A stretch of DNA of 64,000 bases. It comes from Comamonadaceae bacterium 2PF. Its GTDB lineage: Bacteria; Pseudomonadota; Gammaproteobacteria; Burkholderiales; Burkholderiaceae_C. The DNA lies in assembly GCA_005502875.1 (NCBI GenBank), contig SCMV01000002.1:62001-126000 (forward strand), written 5' to 3'. Below, piece after piece: positions 1 through 10,739 of this stretch. Each line of letters opens with the position of its first letter. Positions within the stretch are counted from its first letter, which is position 1. The position numbers and the translations under genes were made by a program. The notes under the pieces are model-generated. The model saw only the letters and a list, made by a program, of their open reading frames with translations, searched no databases and had not been told where the DNA came from.

Positions 1-2525
1 ACCCCCTCAAGCGCCAGGAGCGCACCCGGATCCCCGAGCTTGATCCGTCCTTCTACGACTTCACCGAGTCGGACATGGACATCACGTTCTCGGCGACCAA
101 CACCTACTTCACCAAGGCCGAGCACATGACCCTGCGCGAAATCGTGCAGGCCTTGCGTGAGACGTACTGCGGCAGCATTGGCGCCGAGTACATGCACATC
201 ACCGACCCCACCGAAAAACGCTGGTGGCAGGAACGCCTGGAGTCCATCCGCTCCAAGCCGACCTTCAGTGCCGAGAAGAAAAAGCACATCCTCGAGCGCC
301 TGACGGCCGCTGAAGGTCTGGAGCGATTCCTCCACACCAAATACGTCGGCCAAAAGCGCTTTTCGCTGGAAGGCGGTGAATCCTTCATCGCTTCGATGGA
401 CGAGCTCATCCAGCGCGCCGGCGAAAAGGGCGTGCAGGAAATCGTCATCGGCATGGCCCACCGCGGCCGCCTGAACGTGCTGGTCAACACCCTGGGCAAG
501 CAGCCCAAGGACCTGTTCTCCGAGTTCGAGCACACCGCTCCCGAGAACCTGACCGCCGGCGACGTCAAGTACCACCAGGGCTTCTCGAGCGACGTGACCA
601 CCCCTGGCGGTCCCGTCCACCTCTCGCTGTCCTTCAACCCCTCGCACCTGGAAATCGTCAACCCGGTGATCGAGGGCTCGGTCAAGGCCCGGATGGACCG
701 CCGCGGTGACACCAAGGGCACGCAAGTGCTGCCCGTGCAGGTGCACGGTGACGCGGCTTTCGCTGGCCAGGGCGTCGTGATGGAAACGCTGGCGCTGGCC
801 CAGACCCGTGGTTACTACACCGGCGGCACCGTCCACATCGTCATCAACAACCAGATCGGCTTCACCACCTCCGACCCGCGTGACACCCGCTCGACGCTGT
901 ACTGCTCGGACGTGGTCAAGATGATCGAAGCCCCGGTGCTTCACGTCAACGGCGACGACCCTGAAGCCGTCGTGCTGGCCACGCAGTTGGCCCTGGACTA
1001 CCGGCAGGAGTTCAACAAGGACGTGGTGGTCGACATCGTGTGTTTCCGCAAGCTCGGCCACAACGAGCAGGACACGCCCTCGATGACCCAGCCGCTGATG
1101 TACAAGAAGATCGGTCAGCACCCTGGCACCCGCAAGGTGTATGGCGACAAGCTGGTCGGCGGCGGCACCTTGGGTGAGACCGGCCCGGACGACATGGTCA
1201 AGGCCTACCGTGCCGCCATGGAAGCAGGCAAGCACACGGTTGACCCGGTGCTGACCAACTTCAAGAGCAAGTACGCGGTTGACTGGACGCCCTTCCTGAA
1301 CAAGAAGTGGACCGACTCCGCCGACACGGCACTGCCGCTGGCCGAGTTCCGTCGCCTGGCCGAACGCATCACCACCATCCCTGCCAACTTCAAGCTGCAC
1401 CCGCTGGTGCAGAAGGTGGTCGATGACCGCGCGGCCATGGGCCGTGGCGAGGTCAACGTCGACTGGGGCATGGGCGAGCACATGGCTTTTGCCTCGCTGG
1501 TGGCCTCGGGCTACCCGGTGCGCCTGTCGGGTGAGGACTGCGGCCGAGGCACCTTCACCCACCGCCATTCGGTGCTGCACGATCAGAACCGCGAGAAGTT
1601 CGACGAAGGCACCTACGTGCCCCTGCAGCACATCGCTGACAACCAGGCTCCGTTCGTTGTCATCGACTCGATCCTGTCCGAAGAGGCCGTTCTGGGCTTC
1701 GAGTACGGCTATGCCGGCTCCGACCCGAACACCCTGGTGATCTGGGAAGCGCAGTTCGGCGACTTTGCCAATGGCGCCCAGGTCGTGATCGACCAGTTCA
1801 TCGCCTCTGGCGAGGTGAAGTGGGGCCGCTCCAACGGCCTGACCTTGATGCTGCCGCACGGCTACGAAGGCCAGGGCCCGGAGCACAGCTCGGCCCGCCT
1901 GGAGCGCTTCATGCAGCTGGCCGCCGACAACAACATGCAGATCGTTCAGCCGACCTCGGCATCGCAGATCTTCCATGTGCTGCGTCGCCAGATGGTGCGC
2001 ATGTTCCGCAAGCCGCTGGTCATCATGACCCCGAAGTCTCTGCTGCGTAACAAGGACGCGACCTCGCCGCTGAACGAGTTCACCCGTGGCGAGTTCCGCA
2101 CGGTGATCGGCGAGGTCGATGACACCATCGACGCCTCGAAGGTCAAGCGCGTGATCTGCTGCTCGGGCAAGGTCTACTACGACCTGGTCAAGAAGCGCGC
2201 CGAGAAGAAGTCCACCGACGTCGCCATCCTGCGGGTCGAGCAGCTCTATCCCTTCCCGCACAAGGCCTTCGCCGCCGAGCTGAAGAAGTATCCCAACTTG
2301 ACCGATCTGGTGTGGTGCCAGGACGAGCCGCAGAACCAGGGGGCCTGGTTCTTCGTGCAGCACTACATCCATGAAAACATGGTGGAGGGCCAGAAGCTGG
2401 GTTACGCCGGCCGTCCGGCCTCGGCCTCGCCGGCCGTGGGTTACGCCCACCTGCACATGGAGCAGCAAAAAGCGCTGCTGGATCAGGCTTTCGCCAAGCT
2501 CAAGGGCTTCGTTCTCACCAAATAA
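1..2525 (+). CDS. sucA: 2-oxoglutarate dehydrogenase E1 component (5' partial)
   Basis: Thiamine-diphosphate-dependent E1 of the 2-oxoglutarate dehydrogenase complex, which decarboxylates 2-oxoglutarate and passes the succinyl group to the lipoyl arm of SucB. The reading frame is already open at base 3, with a family-typical PLKRQERTRIPELDPSFY stretch before the first in-frame Met at 75, so the true N-terminus lies outside the window. About 840 C-terminal residues are present. Visible hallmarks are the HRGRLNVL segment, GDAAFAGQG, the cofactor-region NNQIGFTT and GHNEQDTPS, and a C-terminal transketolase-type domain ending in HLHMEQQKALLDQAF. It is followed after 107 nt by sucB, as expected for a suc operon. 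No frameshift is seen. Identity is very secure; only the start is missing. Confidence 0.97.
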   Translation, partial: PLKRQERTRIPELDPSFYDFTESDMDITFSATNTYFTKAEHMTLREIVQALRETYCGSIGAEYMHITDPTEKRWWQERLESIRSKPTFSAEKKKHILERLTAAEGLERFLHTKYVGQKRFSLEGGESFIASMDELIQRAGEKGVQEIVIGMAHRGRLNVLVNTLGKQPKDLFSEFEHTAPENLTAGDVKYHQGFSSDVTTPGGPVHLSLSFNPSHLEIVNPVIEGSVKARMDRRGDTKGTQVLPVQVHGDAAFAGQGVVMETLALAQTRGYYTGGTVHIVINNQIGFTTSDPRDTRSTLYCSDVVKMIEAPVLHVNGDDPEAVVLATQLALDYRQEFNKDVVVDIVCFRKLGHNEQDTPSMTQPLMYKKIGQHPGTRKVYGDKLVGGGTLGETGPDDMVKAYRAAMEAGKHTVDPVLTNFKSKYAVDWTPFLNKKWTDSADTALPLAEFRRLAERITTIPANFKLHPLVQKVVDDRAAMGRGEVNVDWGMGEHMAFASLVASGYPVRLSGEDCGRGTFTHRHSVLHDQNREKFDEGTYVPLQHIADNQAPFVVIDSILSEEAVLGFEYGYAGSDPNTLVIWEAQFGDFANGAQVVIDQFIASGEVKWGRSNGLTLMLPHGYEGQGPEHSSARLERFMQLAADNNMQIVQPTSASQIFHVLRRQMVRMFRKPLVIMTPKSLLRNKDATSPLNEFTRGEFRTVIGEVDDTIDASKVKRVICCSGKVYYDLVKKRAEKKSTDVAILRVEQLYPFPHKAFAAELKKYPNLTDLVWCQDEPQNQGAWFFVQHYIHENMVEGQKLGYAGRPASASPAVGYAHLHMEQQKALLDQAFAKLKGFVLTK

Positions 2526-2632
2526 GGTTCATGCGGACGCGGCGCGTTCAGCATGACCTTGTCAGGTCGGGCCCCTGAACAGGCCCCCTGAAGAGGCGAC
2601 GCGCCAAGCAGCCGCTGCTGGAGATACTCAAA

Positions 2633-3919
<1,287 letters not shown>

Positions 3920-3989
3920 CGAGTTTTGCGACCGGGCGATCCTCACGAGGGGTCGCTCGGGTCTGCATTCGATCACAGGAGTCCACACC

Positions 3990-4319
3990 ATGTCCCTGGC
4001 CGACGAACTCGACAAACTGGCTTCGCTGCACGAGCGAGGCGTGATCACCGCTGAAGAATTTCAGCGGCTGAAGTCCCGCGTGGTGGACGGATCTTCTTCT
4101 GTCGAAGGCGCGTCAGGGGTGGTCGATTCGACCATGCGCCGCTCGCTCGACGATCGCTGGATCGGTGGCGTTTGCGCAGGCCTGGCCCGCATGATGGGTG
4201 TGGAAACCTGGATCGTTCGACTCGCCGTCACCCTTTTGACCTTTTTCTGGGGCACCGGGCTCGTCATCTACGTCCTGTTGTGGGTGTTCGTCCCACCTGA
4301 GGGCGCTGAGCCAGCCTGA
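3990..4319 (+). CDS. SHOCT/PspC-domain small membrane protein
   Basis: A 109-residue protein with two recognisable parts. Residues 1-35 (LASLHERGVITAEEFQRLKSR) fit the SHOCT short oligomerisation motif. Residues 46-105 (DDRWIGGVCAGLARMMGVET, then a hydrophobic helix ending in WVFVPPEG) fit a PspC domain with one transmembrane segment. PspC proteins act in envelope-stress signalling in enterobacteria, but no psp genes are visible here, so a stress role is inference only. An AGGAG ribosome binding site precedes the ATG. It lies in the same direction between sucB (70 nt upstream) and lpdA (63 nt downstream), so it is probably part of the suc transcript, an unusual partner for TCA-cycle enzymes. 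Confidence 0.85.
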   Translation: MSLADELDKLASLHERGVITAEEFQRLKSRVVDGSSSVEGASGVVDSTMRRSLDDRWIGGVCAGLARMMGVETWIVRLAVTLLTFFWGTGLVIYVLLWVFVPPEGAEPA

Positions 4320-4382
4320 TTGCCCGACCAACCGACCGCCACCGAGCCCGACAGGGCTTCTGCCGCACGGAAAGACCCAACC

Positions 4383-5813
4383 ATGTCCCAACAACAATTC
4401 GACGTCATCGTCATCGGCGCCGGCCCTGGTGGCTACATCGCCGCCATCCGCGCGGCCCAGCTCGGCTTCAAGGTGGCCTGCATCGACGAGTGGAAAAACG
4501 CCAAGGGCGGTCCCGCACCGGGTGGCACTTGCACCAACGTCGGCTGCATCCCGTCCAAGGCCTTGCTGCAATCGTCCGAACATTACGAGCACGCTGCGCA
4601 CCACTTCGCGGACCACGGCATCACCGTGGATGGCCTGTCCATCGACGTGGCCAAGATGATCGGCCGCAAGGACACCGTCGTGAAGCAGAACAACGACGGC
4701 ATCCTCTACCTGTTCAAGAAGAACAAGGTCAGCTTCTTCCACGGCCGCGGCTCCTTCGTGAAGGCCGCCGATGGCCTGTATGAAGTGGCTGTCACGGGCG
4801 ACAAGCCCGAGAACCTGCTGGCCAAGCACGTGGTCATCGCCACGGGCTCGAATGCGCGCCAGCTGCCTGGTGCGGCCTTCGACGAAAAGCTCATCCTCTC
4901 CAACGACGGCGCGCTGGCCATCGGCGAGGCGCCCAAGAAGCTGGGCGTGATCGGCTCCGGCGTGATCGGCCTGGAGATGGGCTCGGTCTGGCGCCGCCTG
5001 GGCGCGGAAGTCACCGTGCTCGAAGCCCTGCCGACCTTCCTGGGTGCAGTGGACGAGCAGGTGGCCAAGGAAGCCCAGAAGCTCTTCACCAAGCAGGGCC
5101 TCAAGCTGCAACTTGGCGTGAAGATCGGCGAGGTCAAGGCCGGCAAGAAGGGCGTGACGGTGGCCTACACCGACGCCGCTGGTGCAGAGCAAAAACTGGA
5201 ATGCGACAAGCTGATCGTCTCGATCGGCCGCGTGCCCAACACCAATGGCCTGAACGCCGAGGGCGTGGGCCTGCAACTCGATGAGCGCGGTGCCATCGTG
5301 GTCAACGACGACTGCCAGACCAACCTGCCCAACGTGTGGGCGGTGGGTGACGTGGTGCGTGGCCCGATGCTGGCGCACAAGGCAGAAGAAGAGGGCGTGG
5401 CCGTGGCCGAGCGAATCGCTGGTCAGCATGGCCACGTCGACTTCAACATCATTCCCTGGGTGATCTACACCAGCCCGGAGATAGCCTGGGTCGGCAAAAC
5501 CGAACAGGCGCTGAAAGCGGAGGGCCGGCCCTACAAGGCCGGTTCCTTCCCCTTCATTGCGAACGGCCGTGCCCGTGCGCTGGGCGATACCAATGGCTTC
5601 GTGAAGTTCCTGGCCGATGCCCAGACCGACGAGATCCTCGGCGTGCACATCATCGGCCCGTACGCCAGTGAGCTGATCTCCGAGGCCGTGGTGGCCATGG
5701 CCTTCAAGGCCAGCGCCGAAGACATCGCGCGCATCTGCCACGCTCACCCCAGCCTGAGCGAGGCCACCAAGGAGGCCGCGCTTGCGGTGGACAAGCGCAC
5801 CTTAAACTTCTGA
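4383..5813 (+). CDS. lpdA: Dihydrolipoyl dehydrogenase (E3) of the suc cluster
   Basis: FAD-dependent E3 that reoxidises dihydrolipoamide and reduces NAD+ for the 2-oxoglutarate dehydrogenase complex. The 476-residue protein shows the N-terminal FAD motif GAGPGGY (12-18), the redox disulfide in [13 protein letters not shown] (C50 and C55), the NAD-binding segment [10 protein letters not shown], the FAD-binding [15 protein letters not shown], and the catalytic C-terminal HAHPSLSE. The ATG at 4383 is chosen because it has a GGAAAG ribosome binding site and a family-typical N-terminus; an in-frame TTG at 4320 would add 21 unlikely residues. Unlike the second E3 in this window (35013-36935) it has no lipoyl domain. 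An intrinsic terminator follows at 5834. Confidence 0.97.
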   Translation: MSQQQFDVIVIGAGPGGYIAAIRAAQLGFKVACIDEWKNAKGGPAPGGTCTNVGCIPSKALLQSSEHYEHAAHHFADHGITVDGLSIDVAKMIGRKDTVVKQNNDGILYLFKKNKVSFFHGRGSFVKAADGLYEVAVTGDKPENLLAKHVVIATGSNARQLPGAAFDEKLILSNDGALAIGEAPKKLGVIGSGVIGLEMGSVWRRLGAEVTVLEALPTFLGAVDEQVAKEAQKLFTKQGLKLQLGVKIGEVKAGKKGVTVAYTDAAGAEQKLECDKLIVSIGRVPNTNGLNAEGVGLQLDERGAIVVNDDCQTNLPNVWAVGDVVRGPMLAHKAEEEGVAVAERIAGQHGHVDFNIIPWVIYTSPEIAWVGKTEQALKAEGRPYKAGSFPFIANGRARALGDTNGFVKFLADAQTDEILGVHIIGPYASELISEAVVAMAFKASAEDIARICHAHPSLSEATKEAALAVDKRTLNF

Positions 5814-5833
5814 ACTTGTTCCTGTCAGAACGG

Positions 5834-5867
5834 AAAGGGGCGGCTTGGCTGCCCCTTTTGTTTTGTT
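5834..5867 (+). terminator. Intrinsic terminator after lpdA
   Basis: An 8-bp stem (AAAGGGGC at 5834-5841 with GCCCCTTT at 5851-5858) and a 9-nt loop are followed by a T-rich tail, TTTTGTTTTG. It lies 20 nt after the lpdA stop and would close the suc operon. The in-frame TTG at 5845 falls inside the loop, which argues against using it as the zapE start. Confidence 0.85.
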
Positions 5868-5898
5868 TCGCCCCAACCCTGGTCAAAGCCGCTTCACC

Positions 5899-7011
5899 AT
5901 GCCCGCCTACAAGCAATCCGTCACCCAACTCTACGAGCAGAGCCTGGCCGAGCGGGGCTACAAGGCCGATGAGGCCCAGCTGCAAGGCATCGCGGCACTG
6001 CAGCGCTGCCAGGACGAGTGGGCCAACTACAAGGCCAAGCGCAGCAATGCGCTGACCAAGATGCTGCGCTACCCGGAGCTGCCTCGCGGCGTCTACATGT
6101 ACGGCGGGGTGGGGCGGGGCAAGAGCTTCATCATGGACTGCTTCTTCAACGCCGTGCCGTTGGAGCGCAAGACCCGCCTGCACTTTCACGAGTTCATGCG
6201 AGAGGTGCACCGTCAGTTGCACGAACTCAAGGGGCAGCAGGATCCGTTGGAGGTGCTGGCCAAGCGCATGTCGCGCAAGCACCGCCTGATCTGTTTCGAC
6301 GAGTTCCACGTGGCCGACGTGACCGATGCCATGATCTTGTACAAATTGCTGGACGCGATGTTCCGCAACCGCATGAGCATCGTCACCACGTCGAACTTCC
6401 ATCCGGATGGGCTCTACCCCAACGGACTGCACCGCGATCGCATCCTGCCGGCCATCGAGCTGCTCAAACAGCAGTTGCAGGTGGTCAACGTGGATGCTGG
6501 CAACGACTATCGCCGTCGCGCGCTCGAAAACGCCAACCTGTACCTGCAGCCGCTCAACGAGGCGAATGAAGCCGAGATGCACCGCATGTTCGGACAGTTG
6601 GCTGAAACGGCCGACGAGGACCCGGAGCTGAACATCGAGCACCGCGTGCTCAAGGCTCGCCGCAAGGCAGGGGGGGTGGTCTGGTTCGACTTCAACACGC
6701 TGTGCGGTGGTCCGCGCTCGCAGAACGACTACCTGGAGCTGGCCTCGCGTTTTCACACGGTGATGCTGAGCCACGTGCCGCACATGCCGGTGAGGATGGC
6801 TTCCGAAGCGCGCCGCTTCACCTGGCTGGTGGACGTGCTCTACGACCGCAAATGCAAGCTGGTGATCTCGGCGGAGGTGCCGCCCGAGCAGCTGTACACG
6901 GAAGGCCCGCTGTCGCACGAGTTCCCGCGCACGGTGTCACGGCTCAACGAGATGCAGTCCAAGGAGTACCTCAGCGAAGAGCGCCGCATCGTCGACACCT
7001 CGCTGACCTGA
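5899..7011 (+). CDS. zapE: Cell division protein ZapE (AFG1-like ATPase)
   Basis: AFG1/ZapE-family P-loop ATPase; in E. coli ZapE is a Z-ring-associated ATPase that affects constriction under stress. The 370-residue protein has Walker A GGVGRGKS (69-76), Walker B LICFDEFHV, a sensor-like TTSNFHPDGLYP segment and a conserved arginine stretch near HRDRILPAI. The ATG at 5899 is preferred over an upstream in-frame TTG at 5845 because the latter lies in the lpdA terminator loop. It follows the suc cluster but is separated from it by that terminator, so it likely has its own promoter. Convergent with the PP2C phosphatase gene. Confidence 0.93.
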   Translation: MPAYKQSVTQLYEQSLAERGYKADEAQLQGIAALQRCQDEWANYKAKRSNALTKMLRYPELPRGVYMYGGVGRGKSFIMDCFFNAVPLERKTRLHFHEFMREVHRQLHELKGQQDPLEVLAKRMSRKHRLICFDEFHVADVTDAMILYKLLDAMFRNRMSIVTTSNFHPDGLYPNGLHRDRILPAIELLKQQLQVVNVDAGNDYRRRALENANLYLQPLNEANEAEMHRMFGQLAETADEDPELNIEHRVLKARRKAGGVVWFDFNTLCGGPRSQNDYLELASRFHTVMLSHVPHMPVRMASEARRFTWLVDVLYDRKCKLVISAEVPPEQLYTEGPLSHEFPRTVSRLNEMQSKEYLSEERRIVDTSLT

Positions 7012-7013
7012 GT

Positions 7014-7031
7014 CCGCCGGACAGCCGGCGG
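7014..7031. other. Hairpin between convergent zapE and PP2C genes
   Basis: Perfect 7-bp inverted repeat CCGCCGG/CCGGCGG (7014-7020 and 7025-7031) with loop ACAG, lying 3 nt after the zapE stop and 19 nt before the end of the opposing gene. There is no T-run on either side, so it is at most a transcription-slowing or 3'-end-protecting hairpin for either transcript. Confidence 0.45.
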
Positions 7032-7050
7032 GCTTGCTGGCGCCGCAACG

Positions 7051-7818
7051 TCAGACCAGCGCTTCGACCCTGACGAGTGCGAGCGAGAGGTTGTCGCCCC
7101 CGGCGCGAGCGCGATAGCGAGCCTTGCCAACCAGCATCTCTGCGGCTTCACGCGGAGGCAGGGTGTGCACGATGGCGCCCAGCTCCTTGGGCGTGAAGTA
7201 GTGCCACAGGCCGTCAGAGCAGGCCAACAGCGTGTCGCCGATTTCAAGTCGCGTGACGGTGCGAACGGCCAAGGGCGGATCGGCCTGACTGCCCAGGCAG
7301 CCCGTCAGCAGGTTGGCTTGCGGGTGCACGTTGGCTTCGTCTTCGGTGAGGTGTCCTTCGTTGACCAGGCGTTGCACGTAGGAGTGGTCCTCGGTGCGGG
7401 TGATCATTTCCGGGCCATGAAAATGGTAGATGCGGGTGTCGCCCGCATGACCGACGCAGGCGCTCATGTCCGGGTTGATCAGGAAGGCGCCGACCGTGCT
7501 GTGTGGCTCTTCCTCGAAGGCCAGCGCGGTGAGCTTGATCATCAGGTGGGCCTCTTGAACCAACTGAGTCATGAGCGATTCGCTCGACTCCATGCCTGGC
7601 TCGTAGCGCTCGAACACCTGCCGCGCGGTGAGGATGACCTGGTCGGCGGCCTTGCGCCCCCCACTTTTGCCTCCCATGCCATCGGCGACCACGGCCATCA
7701 GGCAGCCGGGCACGCGCGGGTGCGGCATGACTTCCACCTGGTCTTGTTGGTAGGGGCGGTCTCCGCGGTGCAGGCCGGTCGCGGCCACAAGGCGAAAACT
7801 CGAAGGCACTGTGATCAT
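7051..7818 (-). CDS. PP2C-family serine/threonine protein phosphatase
   Basis: A 255-residue metal-dependent (PPM/PP2C) protein phosphatase of the bacterial Stp/PppA type. Motifs run in order: GLHRGDRPYQQDQ near the N-terminus, the metal-binding VADGMGG (44-50), VGHAGDTRIYHF (122-133), LLACSDGLWHYFT (198-209) and the C-terminal GGDNLSLALV with the last metal aspartate. It has no membrane segment or extra domain, so it is cytoplasmic. No Hanks-type kinase or FHA protein is in the window, so its substrates cannot be inferred from context. Divergent from the small DUF465 gene at 7916. Confidence 0.9.
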   Translation of the reverse strand: MITVPSSFRLVAATGLHRGDRPYQQDQVEVMPHPRVPGCLMAVVADGMGGKSGGRKAADQVILTARQVFERYEPGMESSESLMTQLVQEAHLMIKLTALAFEEEPHSTVGAFLINPDMSACVGHAGDTRIYHFHGPEMITRTEDHSYVQRLVNEGHLTEDEANVHPQANLLTGCLGSQADPPLAVRTVTRLEIGDTLLACSDGLWHYFTPKELGAIVHTLPPREAAEMLVGKARYRARAGGDNLSLALVRVEALV

Positions 7819-7826
7819 CTGAAAAC

Positions 7827-7832
7827 TATAAT
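7827..7832 (+). promoter_or_regulatory. Candidate -10 element upstream of the DUF465 gene
   Basis: A perfect TATAAT stands in the 97-nt divergent gap between the phosphatase and the DUF465 gene, 84 nt before the latter's ATG. No convincing -35 is visible at the usual spacing. A 6-bp hairpin (CGGGGA/TCCCCG, 7840-7845 and 7854-7859) would lie at the start of the leader. Confidence 0.35.
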
Positions 7833-7915
7833 CGGGAAACGGGGAGACCCTGTTCCCCGATCACAGGGGATTCAACCGATGACGGGTTGCAGCATGACGA
7901 CCCCTGGCGCCCAAG

Positions 7916-8119
7916 ATGACCGAGAACCTCCATTCCCCCCATCGACAGTTGATCGAACTGCGGATGGAGCACGCCGACCTGGACAACCTGATCGACCGCG
8001 CCGCCGAGCAAAGCCCCACGGATGAGTTGTCCCTGCGGCGCCTGAAAAAACGGCGGCTTTTGCTGCGCGATCAGATCGCGCGCCTGGAGTTGCTGCTCGA
8101 CCCGAAAGAGCCAGCCTGA
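7916..8119 (+). CDS. YdcH-like DUF465 small protein
   Basis: A 67-residue charged helical protein. It starts HRQLIELRMEHADLDNLID and continues with a Leu/Arg-rich second helix (LSLRRLKKRRLLLRDQIARL), the pattern of the DUF465/YdcH family of small two-helix coiled-coil proteins, whose function is not established. The ORF fills the gap between divergent and convergent neighbours and ends 13 nt from the glnD stop. Its stop codon forms part of a hairpin shared with glnD. The family call rests on length, helix pattern and the HxxLxxEHxxLDxxI signature. Confidence 0.82.
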   Translation: MTENLHSPHRQLIELRMEHADLDNLIDRAAEQSPTDELSLRRLKKRRLLLRDQIARLELLLDPKEPA

Positions 8120-8138
8120 GCGGTGCCTGGGCTCAGGC
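8114..8138. other. Hairpin pairing the stop codons of the DUF465 gene and glnD
   Basis: Perfect 8-bp inverted repeat GCCTGAGC (8114-8121) / GCTCAGGC (8131-8138) with a 9-nt loop. The TGA stop of the plus-strand gene (8117-8119) pairs with the TCA that is the glnD stop on the other strand (8133-8135). It has no T-run. It may serve as a bidirectional 3'-end structure for the two convergent transcripts. Confidence 0.5.
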
Positions 8139-10721
8139 CAGCGCCGCCAGCAACTCGGTTTCGATGGCGAGTTGTCGCTTGTCTTGACGCAAGGCGTCAC
8201 CGGTGACGAGGAAGGTGTCTTCCACGCGCTCACCCAGGGTGCTGACCTTGGCCAGTTGAACGTTCACCCCGTGGTGGGCCAGCGTTCGGGCGATCACGTA
8301 CAACAGACCGGAGCGGTCCGATGCGGACACTGTGAGCAGCCAGCGCTGAGCGCGCTCGTCAGGCCGCAGGCTCACGCGTGGCGGGATCGGGAAAGAGCGC
8401 ACGCGGCGTGACTGACGCCCACGGGCAGGGTCGTGCAGGGGCTTGTCGGAGGCCACGGCTTCGGCCAGTTGCGTTTCGACCAACGCGATCATGTCGCGGT
8501 AGTGCACGCCTTCGAAGCGCAAGGGGTCGGAGGCCAGGATCTGGAAGGTGTCCAGCGCGTAACCCGTGCCCGAGGTGTGGATGCGCGCGTCCTGGATGCT
8601 GAAGGCGGCGCGGTCGAAATAGCCGCAGATGCGGGCAAACAGGTCGGGGCGATCGGGCGCGTAGACCAGCACCTGCAGGCCTTCACCGATGGACGACAGC
8701 CTGGCGGCCACGATGGGCTTGGGCGTGTCGACGTGGCGCCAGAGCATGCGCGTGTGCCAGGCGATGTCGGCGGCGTCGTGGCGGGCGAAGTAGCTGATGT
8801 CCAGCGTGCGCCAGAGCTGGTCTTCGATGCCGGGTGGCAGGTAGTACAGCTGAAGCGTCTGGCGGGCCTGCTGCTTGCGCGACTCGATTTCGGCGTCCAT
8901 GTGTGGGCGAGACCCGCCCAACGCGCGCAACGCCAGCTTGTAGAGGTCCTCGAGGAGCTTGCCCTTCCAGGCGTTCCAGACCTTGGGGCTGGTGCCGCGG
9001 ATGTCGGCCACGGTGAGCAGGTACAGGGCCGTGAGGGTGCGTTCATTGCCGACTCGGCGCGCAAAGGCCTGGATGACGTCCGGATCGGACAGGTCTTCCT
9101 TCTGGGCCACGCGCGACATGGTCAGGTGCTCGCCGACCAGGAATTCGATGAGCTTGGCGTCTTCACCGGCGATGCCGTGGTCTTTGCAAAAGCGCCGCAC
9201 CTCGACGGCACCGAGCTCGGAGTGATCGCCACCACGGCCCTTGGCCACGTCGTGAAAGAGCGCGGCGATGTAGAGCAGCCAGGGCTTGTCGAACTGCGAA
9301 GCCAGTTGCGTGCAGAACGGGTACTCGTGGGCGTGCTCGGGGATGAAGAAGCGGCGCACGTTGCGCACGACCATGAGGATGTGCTGGTCCACGGTGTAGA
9401 CGTGGAAGAGGTCGTGCTGCATCTGCCCGACGATGCGGCGGAACACCCAGAGGTAGCGCCCCAGCACCGAGGTCTGGTTGAGCAGGCGCATGACGCGGGT
9501 CTGGCCCTGCTGCTCTTGCAGGATCGCCATGAAGGTGGCGTGGTTCACTGGGTCGCGCCGGAAGGACGCATCCATCACGCCGCGTGCGTTGTAGAGCGCG
9601 CGCAGGGTGCGGGCCGACAGGCCTTTCAGGGTGCCTTCTTGCTGCAGGGTCAGGAAGGTGGTGAGGATGGCGTGTCGGTCGCGCTGGTAGAGGTCGTCGC
9701 TGGCGACTTCGAGGTAGCCGCCGCGGTCAAGGAAGCGCTCGTTGATGACGCGCATGGGCGCATCGGTCGAGCCATGCACGCGCTCCTCGATGTTGAGGAT
9801 GAGGATCTGGTTGAGCTGGGTGACGGCCTTGGCCGCCCAGTAGTAGCGCCGCATCAGCGCCTCGGAAGCGCGCAGTGCCGGCGTGTTGACGTAGCCGAAG
9901 CTCTCGGCGATGGTGGTTTGCAGGTCGAAGACCAGGCGGTCTTCGCGGCGCCCGGCCACCTGGTGCAGGCGGCAGCGGATGAGCTTGAGCAGGCCTTCGT
10001 TGCGCTGGAGCTGGCGGGCTTCGAAGGGCGTGAGCAGGCCGTTGCGGGCGAGGTCATGCCAGTTGCGGCCCAGCCGAGCGGCCAGGGCCAGCCACAGCAC
10101 CACCTGCAGGTCGCGCAGGCCGCCGGGGCTTTCCTTGCAGTTGGGCTCGAGCGCGTAGGGTGTGTCTTCGTGCTTGGTGTGGCGCTGCCGCATCTCCAGC
10201 ATCTTGGCCGTGATGAAGGCGTGCACGTCGAGGTGCTCGTAGGTGGCTTGTTCGAGCGCTTCGAAACGGGCCCGGGAGCCGCACAGGAAGCGGGCTTCGA
10301 GCAGGGAGGTCTGGACCGTGACGTCGCGCTGAGCCTCTTCGGCACATTCTTCGACGGTGCGCACGCTCGAGCCGATCTCCAGGCCGATGTCCCAGCAGGC
10401 GCTGATGAAGCCTTCGACGCTGGGCGCCAGGCTTTCGTCGCCCGCCACCGAGGGAGACAGCGGCATCAGCAGCAGGACGTCGATGTCGGAGTGCGGGAAG
10501 AGCTCGCCCCGACCATAGCCCCCCACGGCGACCAGTGTGGCCCCCTTGGGCATGGCGTGGGCCTCCCACAGCGTCTGCAGCACGCGATCGACCAGGCGAG
10601 AGAGCTGGGTGAGCAGGCGCGTGGCCGACGAGGTGGTCGGGCGGCTGTCCTGGAACCGCTGCAACAGCGCGGCCTTGTCTGCGCGAAACTGCGTGCGCAG
10701 GGCGGGGACGTCAACGGTCAT
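8133..10721 (-). CDS. glnD: Bifunctional [protein-PII] uridylyltransferase/uridylyl-removing enzyme
   Basis: Nitrogen-status sensor that uridylylates and deuridylylates PII proteins in response to glutamine. The 862-residue length is normal. Domains in order: a nucleotidyltransferase with [15 protein letters not shown] (67-81), the GlnD linker domain, an HD phosphohydrolase domain ([20 protein letters not shown]) for UMP removal, and two C-terminal ACT domains ([19 protein letters not shown] and [19 protein letters not shown]) that bind glutamine. It lies 18 nt downstream of map on the same strand, matching the map-glnD order of E. coli, so the two are probably co-transcribed. Convergent with the DUF465 gene. 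Confidence 0.97.
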   Translation of the reverse strand: MTVDVPALRTQFRADKAALLQRFQDSRPTTSSATRLLTQLSRLVDRVLQTLWEAHAMPKGATLVAVGGYGRGELFPHSDIDVLLLMPLSPSVAGDESLAPSVEGFISACWDIGLEIGSSVRTVEECAEEAQRDVTVQTSLLEARFLCGSRARFEALEQATYEHLDVHAFITAKMLEMRQRHTKHEDTPYALEPNCKESPGGLRDLQVVLWLALAARLGRNWHDLARNGLLTPFEARQLQRNEGLLKLIRCRLHQVAGRREDRLVFDLQTTIAESFGYVNTPALRASEALMRRYYWAAKAVTQLNQILILNIEERVHGSTDAPMRVINERFLDRGGYLEVASDDLYQRDRHAILTTFLTLQQEGTLKGLSARTLRALYNARGVMDASFRRDPVNHATFMAILQEQQGQTRVMRLLNQTSVLGRYLWVFRRIVGQMQHDLFHVYTVDQHILMVVRNVRRFFIPEHAHEYPFCTQLASQFDKPWLLYIAALFHDVAKGRGGDHSELGAVEVRRFCKDHGIAGEDAKLIEFLVGEHLTMSRVAQKEDLSDPDVIQAFARRVGNERTLTALYLLTVADIRGTSPKVWNAWKGKLLEDLYKLALRALGGSRPHMDAEIESRKQQARQTLQLYYLPPGIEDQLWRTLDISYFARHDAADIAWHTRMLWRHVDTPKPIVAARLSSIGEGLQVLVYAPDRPDLFARICGYFDRAAFSIQDARIHTSGTGYALDTFQILASDPLRFEGVHYRDMIALVETQLAEAVASDKPLHDPARGRQSRRVRSFPIPPRVSLRPDERAQRWLLTVSASDRSGLLYVIARTLAHHGVNVQLAKVSTLGERVEDTFLVTGDALRQDKRQLAIETELLAALA

Positions 10722-10739
10722 TGGCGGGCTGGCGTGGGT

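Noticed and set aside
4320-4382. TTG start 63 nt upstream for the suc-cluster lpdA.
   Set aside because: Adds 21 Pro/Ala-rich residues before the normal E3 N-terminus; ATG 4383 has a good ribosome binding site.
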